Assembly (NCBI GenBank): GCA_963782965.1
Contig: CAWALV010000006.1
Span: 620,001 to 684,000 of the forward strand
DNA from: CAWALV01 sp963782965
Lineage (GTDB): Bacteria > Actinomycetota > Actinomycetes > Acidothermales > Acidothermaceae
Length of the DNA stretch: 64,000 nt
Direction of reading: 5' to 3'
A program made the position numbers and the translations under genes. Under the pieces are notes generated by a model. That model did not search any database. It had not been told where the DNA came from and was given only the letters and a program-made list of their open reading frames with translations. This document shows, piece by piece, positions 32,883-41,414 of the stretch; the stretch's first letter is position 1; the number at the start of each line of letters is the position of its first letter.

Positions 32883-33258
32883 CCGGCACGCTGACCCAGC
32901 ACCGCACTATGTCGCGCATCGCCAGGATGCCGACCACGTCGTTGCCTTCGAGGACGACGAGGTGGCGGAACCCGCCACGGACCATGGCAGCGGCGGCGTC
33001 TTCCATCTCCCAGTCCGGGGCGGCGAAGACGAGGTCACGGGTGAGATGGGATTCCACGAGTTCGGTGTCGGCGTCCTGCCCCGCGGCGATGGATTCCAGT
33101 ACGTCGCGTTCGGTGATGATGCCGACGCCGTCGCGCTCCGGATCGACGACGACGGCGGCGCCGACGTGCTTGGCCGCCATGCGTTGGCAGGTCTCTCTGA
33201 TCGTGTGGTTGGGGCCGACCGTCAACACCACCGAGTTCATACCGTCTCGCACCCGCAC
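32869..33258 (-). CDS. Two-CBS-domain protein
   Basis: A 129-residue protein made almost entirely of a Bateman module. CBS1 has VLTVGPNHTIRETCQRMAAKHVGAAVVVD then GIITERDVL. CBS2 has MEDAAAAMVRGGFRHLVVLEGNDVVGILAMRDIV. Such proteins sense adenosine ligands. The GTG at 33258 is strongly supported by GGAGG 5 bp before it; the longer frame upstream is not needed. The target is unknown, and no effector domain is attached. Confidence 0.88.
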   Translation of the reverse strand: MRVRDGMNSVVLTVGPNHTIRETCQRMAAKHVGAAVVVDPERDGVGIITERDVLESIAAGQDADTELVESHLTRDLVFAAPDWEMEDAAAAMVRGGFRHLVVLEGNDVVGILAMRDIVRCWVSVPATNP

Positions 33259-33362
33259 GGTTACCTCCGGTTCGTCGCGATCTTCTTTCCCACCCATCGT
33301 GGACCTGTCGCGCGCAAGGGGACAAGGGATCCACGTGTCGAATGAAGCCAGGCGGCGGGTGG

Positions 33363-34190
33363 CTAGGCGCGGCGGGCCAGGCGCGCGACAACCTCGTCGT
33401 GCAGTCTCCCGTTGCTCGAGAGCAGGCTCGGGCTGGCGGGGCTGGGACCGCCGTCGACGCCGGTGACCCGGCCACCGGCCTCCTCGACGATCACCACCAG
33501 GGCCGCGACATCCCACAGTGCGAGTTCGGGCTCGGCAGCGATGTCGACCGCGCCTTCGGCGACCAGCACGTGCGACCAGAAATCGCCGTACGCGCGCGAT
33601 CGCCAGCAGCTGTCGAGGAGGTCGACGAAGGCCGGACGCGCACCGGCCCACCCGCCGAGGGACGAATACGAAAGCGAGGCGTCCGCGAGCCGGTGCACCT
33701 GCGAGACCCGGTTGCGGCGCGGCTGGTCACCTTGCCGCAACGTCCAGCTGCCGAGCCCACGCTCTGCCCACCAGCGATGACCGAGCGCCGGCGCGCTCAC
33801 GACGCCCACCCGCACTTCGTCGTCGACCACGAGCGCGATCAGCGTCGCCCAGACCGGCACGCCGCGCACGAAGTTCTTGGTGCCGTCGATCGGGTCGAGG
33901 ACCCAGGTCCGCAAGCTGCTGTCGTGCTGGCTGGCGAACTCCTCGCCGACGACTCCGTCGTCCGGCCTGGCTTGCTCGATCTCCGCGCGGAGGGCGCGTT
34001 CGACCGCGCGGTCGGCGTCGGTCACCGGTGTCGAATCCGGCTTGGTATCGACCTGCAGATCGAGCGCCCGGAACCTTTCCAGGCTGATCGTGTCTGCGAC
34101 GTCGGCCAGGTGTAGTGCGAACGCGAGGTCGGCTGAGCCGGAAGCTTCGAGCACGGCTGCACGGTACCGGTCGGCAGGTGTCGGTGGCAC
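33363..34190 (-). CDS. Histidinol-phosphatase HisN (inositol monophosphatase fold)
   Basis: Dephosphorylates histidinol phosphate in histidine synthesis. The 275-residue protein has GEEF (near residue 85), LDPIDGTKNFVRGVPVWATL (near 98, metal site) and YGDFWSHVLVAEGAVDIAAEPELALWD (near 197), which is the HisN-type pattern in actinobacteria and not the SuhB one. The start is GTG 34188-34190. Related inositol phosphatases cannot be excluded. It is next to rsgA and aroA, as in other actinobacteria. Confidence 0.85.
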   Translation of the reverse strand: MPPTPADRYRAAVLEASGSADLAFALHLADVADTISLERFRALDLQVDTKPDSTPVTDADRAVERALRAEIEQARPDDGVVGEEFASQHDSSLRTWVLDPIDGTKNFVRGVPVWATLIALVVDDEVRVGVVSAPALGHRWWAERGLGSWTLRQGDQPRRNRVSQVHRLADASLSYSSLGGWAGARPAFVDLLDSCWRSRAYGDFWSHVLVAEGAVDIAAEPELALWDVAALVVIVEEAGGRVTGVDGGPSPASPSLLSSNGRLHDEVVARLARRA

Positions 34191-34273
34191 AAGTGGCTGC
34201 GCAGTTGGTCATGCGTCGGGCCGAGCGCTGGGTCACGGGGCGGTACGCGTCACGGCGAGTACGGTCGGCATCG

Positions 34274-34888
34274 ATGAGCGAGACGGGATCGGCGAGCGAA
34301 ACCGGCGAAACCGGCGAGGCCGGCGGGTCGGGGCTGCCCGACGCCGCCAACGTGCTGGCGTTGCTCGTGGCGGGCGACCGGCTGCCCGTCGTCGCAGCGC
34401 TCGTGCTGGGCGCGCGCACCCTCGATGACATCGCGACGCGAGCCGGCCTCCCCAAGCGTGACGTGCTTCGCGTGCTGACGAGACTGGAGTCGGCGGGCCT
34501 CGCGTCGACCGACGGCGCCGCATGGACGTTGCACGTCGAGGTGCTGCGCGAGGTGGTGACCACCCAGCGCTGGCCGCATCGAACGCCGGAAAGCGACGAT
34601 GCCGGCCCGATGCCGGCCACGCCGCAGCACGCGGCGGTGCTGCGGGCGTACTTCCGCGACCGCCGGCTCGTGCGCATCCCGGCCCAGCGCGCCAAGCGGC
34701 TCGTCGTCCTCGACCGCCTCGCGGCGGAGTTCGAGCCCGGCCTGCGTTACACCGAGGAACAGGTGAACGAGGTCCTCACGCGGTTTCACCCCGACTACGC
34801 GGCGCTGCGTCGCTACCTCGTGGAGGAGGACTTCATGAGCCGGGCCGCGGGGATGTACTGGCGATCCGGCGGCTCGGTCGGCACCTGA
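34274..34888 (+). CDS. DUF2087 protein with helix-turn-helix
   Basis: A 204-residue protein. An ArsR-like N-terminal part (ALVLGARTLDDIATRAGLPKRDVLRVLTRLESAGL) precedes a DUF2087 domain: YFRDRRLVRIPAQRAKRLVVLDRLAAEFEPGLRYTEEQVNEVL, then HPDYAALRRYLVEEDFMSR. Members are annotated as putative transcriptional regulators. No ribosome-binding site is clear, and ATG 34211 is an alternative start. A GETGETGEAGG repeat opens the protein. Confidence 0.8.
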   Translation: MSETGSASETGETGEAGGSGLPDAANVLALLVAGDRLPVVAALVLGARTLDDIATRAGLPKRDVLRVLTRLESAGLASTDGAAWTLHVEVLREVVTTQRWPHRTPESDDAGPMPATPQHAAVLRAYFRDRRLVRIPAQRAKRLVVLDRLAAEFEPGLRYTEEQVNEVLTRFHPDYAALRRYLVEEDFMSRAAGMYWRSGGSVGT

Positions 34889-34928
34889 CCCGCAGCGGCC
34901 GAGGCGACCCGAGCCGATCACCGCCCCA

Positions 34929-35954
34929 TCACCGATCGGGATCGGATCGTGCCGCGAGCAGTCGTCGCAAGGAGTCGAGCCTGGCCGGGTCGGCATGCCC
35001 CGCTGCCACCCAGTCGTCGAGCCCGCACCGCGCGATGTCGTCGTCCGTCGTCGAGCCCGCAGCGTGCGCGTCGCCGGCCTCGTGCTGGCAACCGCGCGGG
35101 CACTGCGCCGTGCCGGCTGCGAGGTCGGGAAACGCCGCAACCACCCGCGCGACGTCGAGGTGGGCCAGGCCGAAAGAGCGGATTCCCGGTGTGTCGATGA
35201 CCCGGCCGCCGTCCGGGAGGTCGAGGACGACGGTCGAGGTCGACACGTGGCGCCCGCGGCCGGTGACCTCGTTGACCTCACCGGTCGCTCTGCCGGCGCC
35301 GGGCACGAGCGCGTTGATCAGAGTGGACTTGCCGACACCGGACTGCCCGGCGAGGACGGTCAGCCGGTCGTGGAGCAGCGCGCGCAACTCGCGGCCGGGC
35401 TCGCGGTCGGCGGTGACGACGATGCGCAGATCGAGTGCGGCGTAGAGGTCGATGAGTGGTTGCGGATCGGCGAGGTCGGCCTTGGTGAGGAGCAGCAACG
35501 GCTGGAGCCCGCCGTCGAGCGCCGCCACCAGGTAGCGGTCGATGAGGCGGGCGCGCGGCGCCGGGTTCGCGAGGGCGCACACGATGCCCAGCTGGTCGGC
35601 GTTGGCGACGATGACCCGCTCGAGCGGATCGTCGTCCTCCGCGCTGCGACGCAGGATCGACGAGCGTGGCTCGACGCGCACGATTCGGGCGAGGGTGTCG
35701 GCCTGGCCGGAGACGTCGCCGACGATCGCGACGCGGTCGCCGACCACGATCGCCTTGCGGCCGAGTTCGCGGGCGCGTACGGCGACGACGTCCTGACCGT
35801 CGACGAGGCAGCCGAACCTGCCCCGGTCGATGGCGAGCACCTGCCCGATCCGCGCCTCGTCGTGTGCGGGGCGGAGCCGGCTGCGCGGGCGCGAGCCCCG
35901 AGACGGCCGCACGCGCACGTCGTCCTCGTCGAGGTCGCGCGGGTCGCGACTCAA
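34929..35954 (-). CDS. rsgA: Small-subunit ribosome biogenesis GTPase RsgA
   Basis: Circularly permuted GTPase of 341 residues that checks 30S maturation. An OB-fold N-terminus is followed by G4 LLLTKADLAD, G1 GQSGVGKSTLINALVP (near 195) and G3 VIDTPGIRSFG, in the permuted order. A zinc knuckle comes next (C..RGC..H..C between about 280 and 315). I propose TTG 35954 (SRDPRDLDEDDVRVRP), since that resembles the N-terminus of actinobacterial RsgA and lies 25 bp after the aroA stop. The frame is open further upstream inside aroA. Confidence 0.92.
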   Translation of the reverse strand: MSRDPRDLDEDDVRVRPSRGSRPRSRLRPAHDEARIGQVLAIDRGRFGCLVDGQDVVAVRARELGRKAIVVGDRVAIVGDVSGQADTLARIVRVEPRSSILRRSAEDDDPLERVIVANADQLGIVCALANPAPRARLIDRYLVAALDGGLQPLLLLTKADLADPQPLIDLYAALDLRIVVTADREPGRELRALLHDRLTVLAGQSGVGKSTLINALVPGAGRATGEVNEVTGRGRHVSTSTVVLDLPDGGRVIDTPGIRSFGLAHLDVARVVAAFPDLAAGTAQCPRGCQHEAGDAHAAGSTTDDDIARCGLDDWVAAGHADPARLDSLRRLLAARSDPDR

Positions 35955-35979
35955 TGGCGAGCCTGGCGGCGGGTGATGC

Positions 35980-37254
35980 TCACTGCACCAGCGTGCTCCA
36001 CATCTCGACGAATCGCGGCATCGTCTTGGCCGTGGTCGCGACGTTCTCCACGAGGACGTCGGCGACGGCCAGTCCGAGCACGGCGGCCGAGGTGGCGAGC
36101 CGGTGGTCGTCGTAGGTGTGGAAGACGCCGCCACGCAGCGGGGTCGGGTAGATCGTCAGCGAGTCGTCGTCCTCGACGACATTGCCGCCGAGGCCGTTGA
36201 TCTCCCGGGCCAGCGCGGCCAACCGGTCGGTCTCGTGCCCGCGCATGTGGCCGATGCCCCGGAGTCGCGACGGCGCGTCGGCCAGCGCGGCGAGCACGGC
36301 GAGCGTCGGCACGAGTTCCGTCGTGTCGCGCAGGTCGGCGTCTATGCCGTAGATGACCGGGCCGCCGCGCGCGGTCAACCCGTCATCGTCGAGGCTCAAC
36401 GTGGCGCCCATCTGGGTGAGCAGCGCTCGCAGGACGTCGCCGGGTTGCAGGGTCCGCACCGGCCACCGCGGTATGCGCACGACGCCGCTCGTGACGAGCG
36501 CGGCCGCGAGAAAGGGCGCCGCGTTCGACAGGTCGGGCTCCACCTGCACGGTGCCGCCCGCTATCAGCGCCGGCCCGACCTGCCAGGTCGCGGGCGAAGA
36601 GTCGTCGACGTGCACCCCGCGGTCGCGCAGCATCGCGACGGTCATCTCGATGTGCGGGACCGAAGGTAGCGGGCCGCCGACGTGCCGGACGACGACGGGT
36701 GCGTCGGCCCGGGGTGCTGCGAGCAGTAAGGCGGACACGAACTGGCTGGACGCCGACGCGTCGAGCGTGCAGTCGCCGCCGGGTAGGTGGCCGGTCCCCG
36801 CGACGGTGACCGGCAGCATGCCCCGGTCGCCGTCGTCGATCGATGCGCCGAGCTGCCGGAGTGCGCTGAGGAGCGGCTTCAGCGGCCGTTCCCGGGCGCG
36901 GGGGTCGCCGTCGAAGGTGACGTCTCCGGTTGCGAGCGTGCCGGCGGCGAGCAGGAAGCGGATGACGGTGCCGGCGAGCCCGCAGTCGATCTGCGCCGGC
37001 CCGCGCAACGGCGCGGGTGTGACGTGCCAGTCCTCGCCGGAGTCGTCGACGCCGACGCCGACGGCACGCAGTCCCGCAGCCATCAGGTCGGTGTCGCGCG
37101 AGCGCAGGGCGCGACAGAGCGTCGACGGCGTGCTCGCCAGCGCCGCCAAGAGCAGCGCCCGGTTGGTGATCGACTTCGAGCCCGGCAGCTCGACCGACCC
37201 GTCGACCGGGCGGGTCGGGGTCGGTGCCCGCCACAGCGCCTCGGTCTCGCCCAC
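35980..37254 (-). CDS. aroA: 3-phosphoshikimate 1-carboxyvinyltransferase (EPSP synthase)
   Basis: Sixth enzyme of the shikimate pathway, joining PEP to shikimate-3-phosphate. The 424-residue protein shows SVELPGSKSITNRALLLAALA (near residue 20), GLAGTVIRFLLAA (near 95) and the C-terminal DHRLATSAAVLGLAV. It starts at ATG 37254. It is upstream of rsgA in the same direction and divergent from the SRAP gene, an arrangement common in actinobacteria. Confidence 0.95.
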   Translation of the reverse strand: MGETEALWRAPTPTRPVDGSVELPGSKSITNRALLLAALASTPSTLCRALRSRDTDLMAAGLRAVGVGVDDSGEDWHVTPAPLRGPAQIDCGLAGTVIRFLLAAGTLATGDVTFDGDPRARERPLKPLLSALRQLGASIDDGDRGMLPVTVAGTGHLPGGDCTLDASASSQFVSALLLAAPRADAPVVVRHVGGPLPSVPHIEMTVAMLRDRGVHVDDSSPATWQVGPALIAGGTVQVEPDLSNAAPFLAAALVTSGVVRIPRWPVRTLQPGDVLRALLTQMGATLSLDDDGLTARGGPVIYGIDADLRDTTELVPTLAVLAALADAPSRLRGIGHMRGHETDRLAALAREINGLGGNVVEDDDSLTIYPTPLRGGVFHTYDDHRLATSAAVLGLAVADVLVENVATTAKTMPRFVEMWSTLVQ

Positions 37255-37301
37255 CGCAACTCGCCCACCCGCAAAAGGTATCGAAGTGCGATGCTGGCGC
37301 T

Positions 37302-38069
37302 ATGTGTGGTCGTTACGCGGCGGCGCGCAGCCCGGACGATCTCGTCGAGGAGTTCGACGTCGAACGAGTCGTGGTCGACGAGGAGCTCGCGCCGAACTAC
37401 AACGTCGCTCCCACCGACCCGGTGTATGCGGTTATCGACCGCCGCAGCCGCGAAGAGCCCGACTTGCAGCCGCAACGCCAGCTCCGCGTCGTCCGGTGGG
37501 GTCTGGTGCCGTCCTGGGCGGACGACCCCAAGATCGGCAGCCGGCTGATCAATGCCCGCGCCGAGACGCTCGCTGAGAAGCCGGCCTTCCGAAAGGCGTT
37601 CGCCAGCAGGCGTTGCCTGCTTCCGGCCGACGGGTACTACGAGTGGTATTCCGCCGACGGCGCCTCCGATGCTCCGGCGGGTCGAGGAAAGCGGGGCAGC
37701 GCCAAGCAGGCGATGTTCATCCGGCGGCGAGAAGGTGGCATCCTGCCGATGGCGGGGTTGTACGAATTCTGGCGCGACCCCACCACGCCGGGCGCCGATT
37801 GGTTATGGTCATGCGTCGTCATCACCACGCAGGCGACCGACGACCTCGGCCGGATTCACGACCGCATGCCGACCTTGGTCGAGCCGGAGAACTGGAGTCG
37901 CTGGCTCGATCCGAGCCTCGACGATCCAGCGGTGCTGCAGGGATTGCTTCGGCCGGCCAGCCCGGGTCGGCTCGAGGCCTATCCGGTGTCGTCGATGGTG
38001 AACGATGTCCGCAACAACGGGCCCGAACTGCTCCAGCCGGTGGCTGCGGGGGGACCCCACCTCGGTTAG
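37302..38069 (+). CDS. SRAP-family protein (HMCES/YedK-like)
   Basis: Forms a covalent thiazolidine crosslink with abasic sites in single-stranded DNA, protecting forks. The 255-residue protein starts MCGRYA, so Cys2 becomes the catalytic N-terminal residue after Met removal. PNYNVAPTDPV (Asn), WGLVPSWADDPK, NARAETLAEKPAFR, CLLPADGYYEWY (Glu) and HDRMPTLV (His) are all present, so it looks active. The ATG at 37302 is fixed by the need for Cys2. A Ser/Gly/Lys-rich loop (GRGKRGSAKQ) is a modest insertion. Confidence 0.95.
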   Translation: MCGRYAAARSPDDLVEEFDVERVVVDEELAPNYNVAPTDPVYAVIDRRSREEPDLQPQRQLRVVRWGLVPSWADDPKIGSRLINARAETLAEKPAFRKAFASRRCLLPADGYYEWYSADGASDAPAGRGKRGSAKQAMFIRRREGGILPMAGLYEFWRDPTTPGADWLWSCVVITTQATDDLGRIHDRMPTLVEPENWSRWLDPSLDDPAVLQGLLRPASPGRLEAYPVSSMVNDVRNNGPELLQPVAAGGPHLG

Positions 38070-38119
38070 TCGCAGAACCGGCCGATGGCTCGGTAGATGC
38101 GCAGAAAGAAGGGACGCCG

Positions 38120-38470
38120 GTGCCCACGGTAGACACGCAGGTAGCCCGTCGCCAGCTCGAACGGATGTTGGCCGAACTCGATCAGTCGGTGTCCGCGCTG
38201 ACGCCGACGCATTCCGACGAGGACGCCCACGCGACTCCAGGGGACGCCGACGCCGGGCTCGACGTCGCCGACAACGACCGCGCCTCTGCCCTGCTCGAGA
38301 TCGCCGAGACCCAGCGCGGCTACGTGCTCGAAGCGCTGGCCCGTATCGACGACGGCACGTACGGGATGTGCGTCACGTGCGGCTCCGCGTTGCCCGAAGG
38401 CCGGCTCGAGGCGCGACCGGAGGCCGCGCGCTGCCTCGCCTGCCAGGCGAAGGCCGAGTCTCATCGCTGA
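38120..38470 (+). CDS. TraR/DksA-type zinc-finger protein
   Basis: The 116-residue protein has a helical N-terminus (ARRQLERMLAELDQSV), an Asp/Ala-rich loop, a second helix (DNDRASALLEIAETQRGYVLEALARIDDGTYGMC) and a four-cysteine zinc finger, CVTCG-x-CLAC. Such proteins act in the RNA polymerase secondary channel or as small regulators; here only the fold is supported. GTG 38120 follows an AAGAAGGGA sequence. Confidence 0.88.
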   Translation: MPTVDTQVARRQLERMLAELDQSVSALTPTHSDEDAHATPGDADAGLDVADNDRASALLEIAETQRGYVLEALARIDDGTYGMCVTCGSALPEGRLEARPEAARCLACQAKAESHR

Positions 38471-38519
38471 GCGTTCGGCTCAGCGCACATCTGTCCGCCG
38501 GATCGAGACCTCGGCCGGC

Positions 38520-39170
38520 GTGGCCGAGGTCGCACTCAGCGCGCCGGCGCCCGCCCCAGGTGACGTGCTTCTCGTGCTGGGGCACGGCGCTGGTGGCGAC
38601 ATCGACGCCCCCGACCTCCTGCTCGTGCGAGATGCCTGCCTGGCCCGTGGCGTCACCGTAGCGTTGGTGCGCCAGCCCTACCGCGTCGCCGGACGCCGGG
38701 CACCGGCACCCGCGACCCAACTCGACGCCGCCTGGGTGGCCGTCGTCGTGGCGCTGCGCCACGCCGCCGCGCCCTTCGGGCGCGACCGAGAGCACCTTTG
38801 TGGTCGCAAGCTCGTCGTGGGTGGTCGCAGCAGCGGGGCCCGAGTCGCTTGCCGCACCGCGGCGATGGTCGGTGCCGACGCGGTGCTCGCGCTCGCGTTT
38901 CCGTTGCATCCGCCTGGCAAGCCGGATCGCAGCAGGGCGGCTGAGTTGGAGGTCGATCGCCCGCTGCTCGTCGTCCAGGGCGAACGTGACGCGTTCGGCC
39001 GTCCCGCCCAGCTTCCGGCCGGTCCGCAGATCGTCGTCGTGGCGGGCGCAGACCACGGCTTGCGCGCGGCGTCGATGGCCGCGATCGCCACCACGGTCGC
39101 ATCATGGGTCGCCGCCGCGGGGCGCTGCGACGTGGTGCAACCGGGCCTCCGATCAGACGGTTCGGGGTAG
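38520..39170 (+). CDS. Alpha/beta-hydrolase-like protein (KANL3/Tex30 type)
   Basis: A 216-residue protein with LGHGAGGD near the N-terminus and GGRSSGAR near residue 100 in place of a nucleophile elbow, followed by FPLHPPGKPD and GERDAFG. These features fit the KANL3/Tex30-like group of alpha/beta hydrolases. A late His (GADHGLR) could complete a triad. The GTG start at 38520 is uncertain. The gene ends 3 bp before the SigR-type promoter. Confidence 0.75.
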   Translation: MAEVALSAPAPAPGDVLLVLGHGAGGDIDAPDLLLVRDACLARGVTVALVRQPYRVAGRRAPAPATQLDAAWVAVVVALRHAAAPFGRDREHLCGRKLVVGGRSSGARVACRTAAMVGADAVLALAFPLHPPGKPDRSRAAELEVDRPLLVVQGERDAFGRPAQLPAGPQIVVVAGADHGLRAASMAAIATTVASWVAAAGRCDVVQPGLRSDGSG

Positions 39171-39173
39171 CCG

Positions 39174-39199
39174 GGAATCGGGTTTCGGCTCGACGTGTT
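39174..39199 (+). promoter_or_regulatory. SigR-dependent promoter before sigR
   Basis: GGAAT (39174-39178, within GGGAAT) and GTT (39197-39199) are separated by exactly 18 bp, the SigR/SigH consensus GGAAT-N18/19-GTT. It should give positive autoregulation under thiol stress. A transcript from it would start near 39204-39207, just before an in-frame GTG at 39209. Confidence 0.8.
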
Positions 39200-39433
39200 G
39201 GGAGCTTCGTGAGGTTCGAAAGCGCACCAACCGCCCCCCAGCGACAGTCACCCCTCGACTGGCCCGCATGGACGCCGACGGTCGACCCGCCACACGACGT
39301 GCCGCCGGCCCGCCAGTCGCTAGCCCCCGCGCCCCCGCAAGTGGGCGGCCAGCGAACGGCCCCGATAGTCTCGCTGGGAGCCCGTACCGGAAAGCGGAGC
39401 GGGCCGGGCGACGTGTCAGGAGGAGGGCGGTCG

Positions 39434-40096
39434 TTGGCCGCTGTCGAGGAGTCGACGGAGGAACGCAGCGCGCGCTTCGAGCGCAACGCGTTGCCATTCC
39501 TCGACCAGTTGTATTCGGCGGCCCTGCGGATGACCCGCAACCCGGCCGATGCCGAAGACCTGGTGCAGGAGACCTTCGTCAAGGCGTTCGCCGCTTACCA
39601 CCAGTTCGAAGAAGGCACCAACCTCAAGGCGTGGCTCTACCGCATCCTCACCAACACGTTCATCAACAGCTACCGCAAGAAGCAACGTGAACCCCGCCAG
39701 ACGCAGGGGGGTGACGAACTCGAGGACTGGCAGTTGGCCCGGGCTGCTGAGCACACCTCCGCCGGGTTGCGCTCGGCCGAGACCGAGGCGCTCGACCATC
39801 TGCCCGACTCCGACGTCAAGACGGCGCTGCAGGCCCTGCCGGAGGAGTTTCGGCTCGCGGTGTACCTGGCCGACGTCGAAGGCTTCGCGTACAAGGAAAT
39901 CGCCGAAATCATGGGGACGCCGATCGGCACGGTCATGTCACGGTTGCATCGAGGTCGCCGGGCGCTGCGTACAGCGCTGGAGGATTACGCGCTCGAACGT
40001 GGCGTCGTGCGCGCGACTCCCGATTCCGCCGCAGGCTCGGCCGCGACCACCACGGGCGCCCCTGCCGTTGACGTCGAGGACGGTGCGGACCAATGA
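39434..40096 (+). CDS. sigR: Thiol-stress ECF sigma factor SigR/SigH
   Basis: Redox-responsive ECF sigma factor of 220 residues. Region 2 is visible as ARFERNALPFLDQLYSAALRMTRNPADAEDLVQETF, with AFAAYHQFEEGTNLKAWLYRILTNTFINSYRKKQREP following. Region 4 includes EIAEIMGTPIGTVMSRLHRGRRAL. The match to Streptomyces SigR and mycobacterial SigH is close. TTG 39434 lies 7 bp after GGAGGAGGG. The same frame is open upstream, and GTG 39209 would add 75 residues (see findings). The tail is Ala/Thr-rich. The rsrA ATG overlaps the stop (ATGA). Confidence 0.93.
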   Translation: MAAVEESTEERSARFERNALPFLDQLYSAALRMTRNPADAEDLVQETFVKAFAAYHQFEEGTNLKAWLYRILTNTFINSYRKKQREPRQTQGGDELEDWQLARAAEHTSAGLRSAETEALDHLPDSDVKTALQALPEEFRLAVYLADVEGFAYKEIAEIMGTPIGTVMSRLHRGRRALRTALEDYALERGVVRATPDSAAGSAATTTGAPAVDVEDGADQ

Positions 40097-40377
40097 GTTG
40101 CGGCAAACCTCACGACCTTCCGTGTACGGAGGTTCTGGAGCGGGTCTACGTCTACCTCGACGGTGAGATCGGTCCCGAAGAGCAGCACCTCATCCGCGAG
40201 CATCTCGACGAGTGCACGCCGTGCCTTCGGCAGTACGGTCTCGACCAGGCCGTGAAGTCGTTGGTCGCGCGCACCTGCGGCTGTGACCTTGCGCCGGAAG
40301 AACTGCGTCTGAAGGTCATGGCGCGCATCCGCGAGGTGCGCATCGAACTTGCGCAACTGGAGTACCGCCCGGAATGA
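40093..40377 (+). CDS. rsrA: Zinc-binding anti-sigma factor RsrA
   Basis: A 94-residue ZAS-family anti-sigma factor that holds SigR until disulfide stress ejects zinc. Cys11, His37, Cys41 and Cys44 occupy the same positions as the key residues of Streptomyces coelicolor RsrA. HxxxCxxC is visible as HLDECTPC. Additional cysteines (Cys3, Cys62, Cys64) are present. It is coupled to sigR through ATGA. Confidence 0.95.
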   Translation: MSCGKPHDLPCTEVLERVYVYLDGEIGPEEQHLIREHLDECTPCLRQYGLDQAVKSLVARTCGCDLAPEELRLKVMARIREVRIELAQLEYRPE

Positions 40378-40436
40378 CAATTGGAGCCGCCCGGCCTTCG
40401 CCGGCGGTCCTGTAGGGCTGGCGCGGCGCCTAGAGT

Positions 40437-41414
40437 GTGACCGTGCGCGTGTTGGTGACGGGAGCGGCCGGGTTCATCGGTTCGAATCTCGTCGACCGCC
40501 TTCTCGCAGAGGACAATCACGTCACCGGGATCGACGATCTCTCTCAGGGACGCCTCGAAAACCTCGTTGAAGCCCGCAGTACCGGTGAGCACCGATTCTC
40601 GTTCGTCCGGGCCGACATTCTCGATCCGAACCTCGCCGACCTCGTCACTGCCAGCCGCCCCGAGGTCGTCGTCCATCTCGCAGCGCAGATAGACGTCCGT
40701 AGCAGTGTGAGGGATCCGTTGGGCGACGCCCGCCGCAATGTTCTCGGAACCATCAACGTTCTCGAGGCGGCGCGGGCCGGCGGAGTCCGCAAGGTGCTCT
40801 TCGCGTCCTCGGGTGGCGCCATCTACGGTGAACCGAACCACCTGCCGGTGAGTGAGCGCTTCGCCACCGACCCGCACTCGCCCTATGCCGCGTCGAAGGT
40901 GGCCGGTGAGGCCTACCTCACGACCTACCGCAACCTGTACGGCCTGCAGACCACGGCACTCGCGCTGGGTAACGTCTACGGGCCCCGGCAGAATCCGCGT
41001 GGCGAAGCCGGTGTCATCACCATCTTCTGCGCGGCCGGCGTCCGCGGCGAGACCGCCACGATCTTCGGCGACGGCACGGCGGTTCGCGACTACGTGTGCG
41101 TCGACGACGTGGTCGACGCATTCGTCCGCGCCACCGGGACCGCAGGTGACGGGCGGCGGTTCAACATCGGCAGCGGGGTCGGCACCTCGGTGCGCGAACT
41201 CCACACGATCGTGGCCAAGGCGGCGGGTGTCGCCGACGAACCGCGGTTCGCCGACGCCCGGCTGGGCGAGGTTCAAGCCATCGTGCTCGACGTGTCGTCG
41301 GCGCGCCACGGTCTTGGCTGGGAGCCCTTCACCGAACTGGCCGATGGCGTCCAGCGGACCCTGGACTGGGTACGGGCAAATCTCAGCCGCGAGCGCGGCA
41401 CGCCCGCCCCTTAG
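40437..41414 (+). CDS. NAD-dependent sugar-nucleotide epimerase/dehydratase (GalE-like)
   Basis: Extended SDR protein of 325 residues. VTGAAGFIGSNLVDRLL is the NAD motif at the N-terminus. HLAAQIDVR, SSGGAIYGE and YAASKVAGE (Tyr/Lys pair) provide the active site, and GDGTAVRDYVCVDDVV is typical of UDP-glucose epimerases. It fits GalE or a UDP-hexose epimerase; the substrate cannot be fixed. The stop overlaps the convergent unknown gene by 4 bases. Confidence 0.88.
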   Translation: MTVRVLVTGAAGFIGSNLVDRLLAEDNHVTGIDDLSQGRLENLVEARSTGEHRFSFVRADILDPNLADLVTASRPEVVVHLAAQIDVRSSVRDPLGDARRNVLGTINVLEAARAGGVRKVLFASSGGAIYGEPNHLPVSERFATDPHSPYAASKVAGEAYLTTYRNLYGLQTTALALGNVYGPRQNPRGEAGVITIFCAAGVRGETATIFGDGTAVRDYVCVDDVVDAFVRATGTAGDGRRFNIGSGVGTSVRELHTIVAKAAGVADEPRFADARLGEVQAIVLDVSSARHGLGWEPFTELADGVQRTLDWVRANLSRERGTPAP

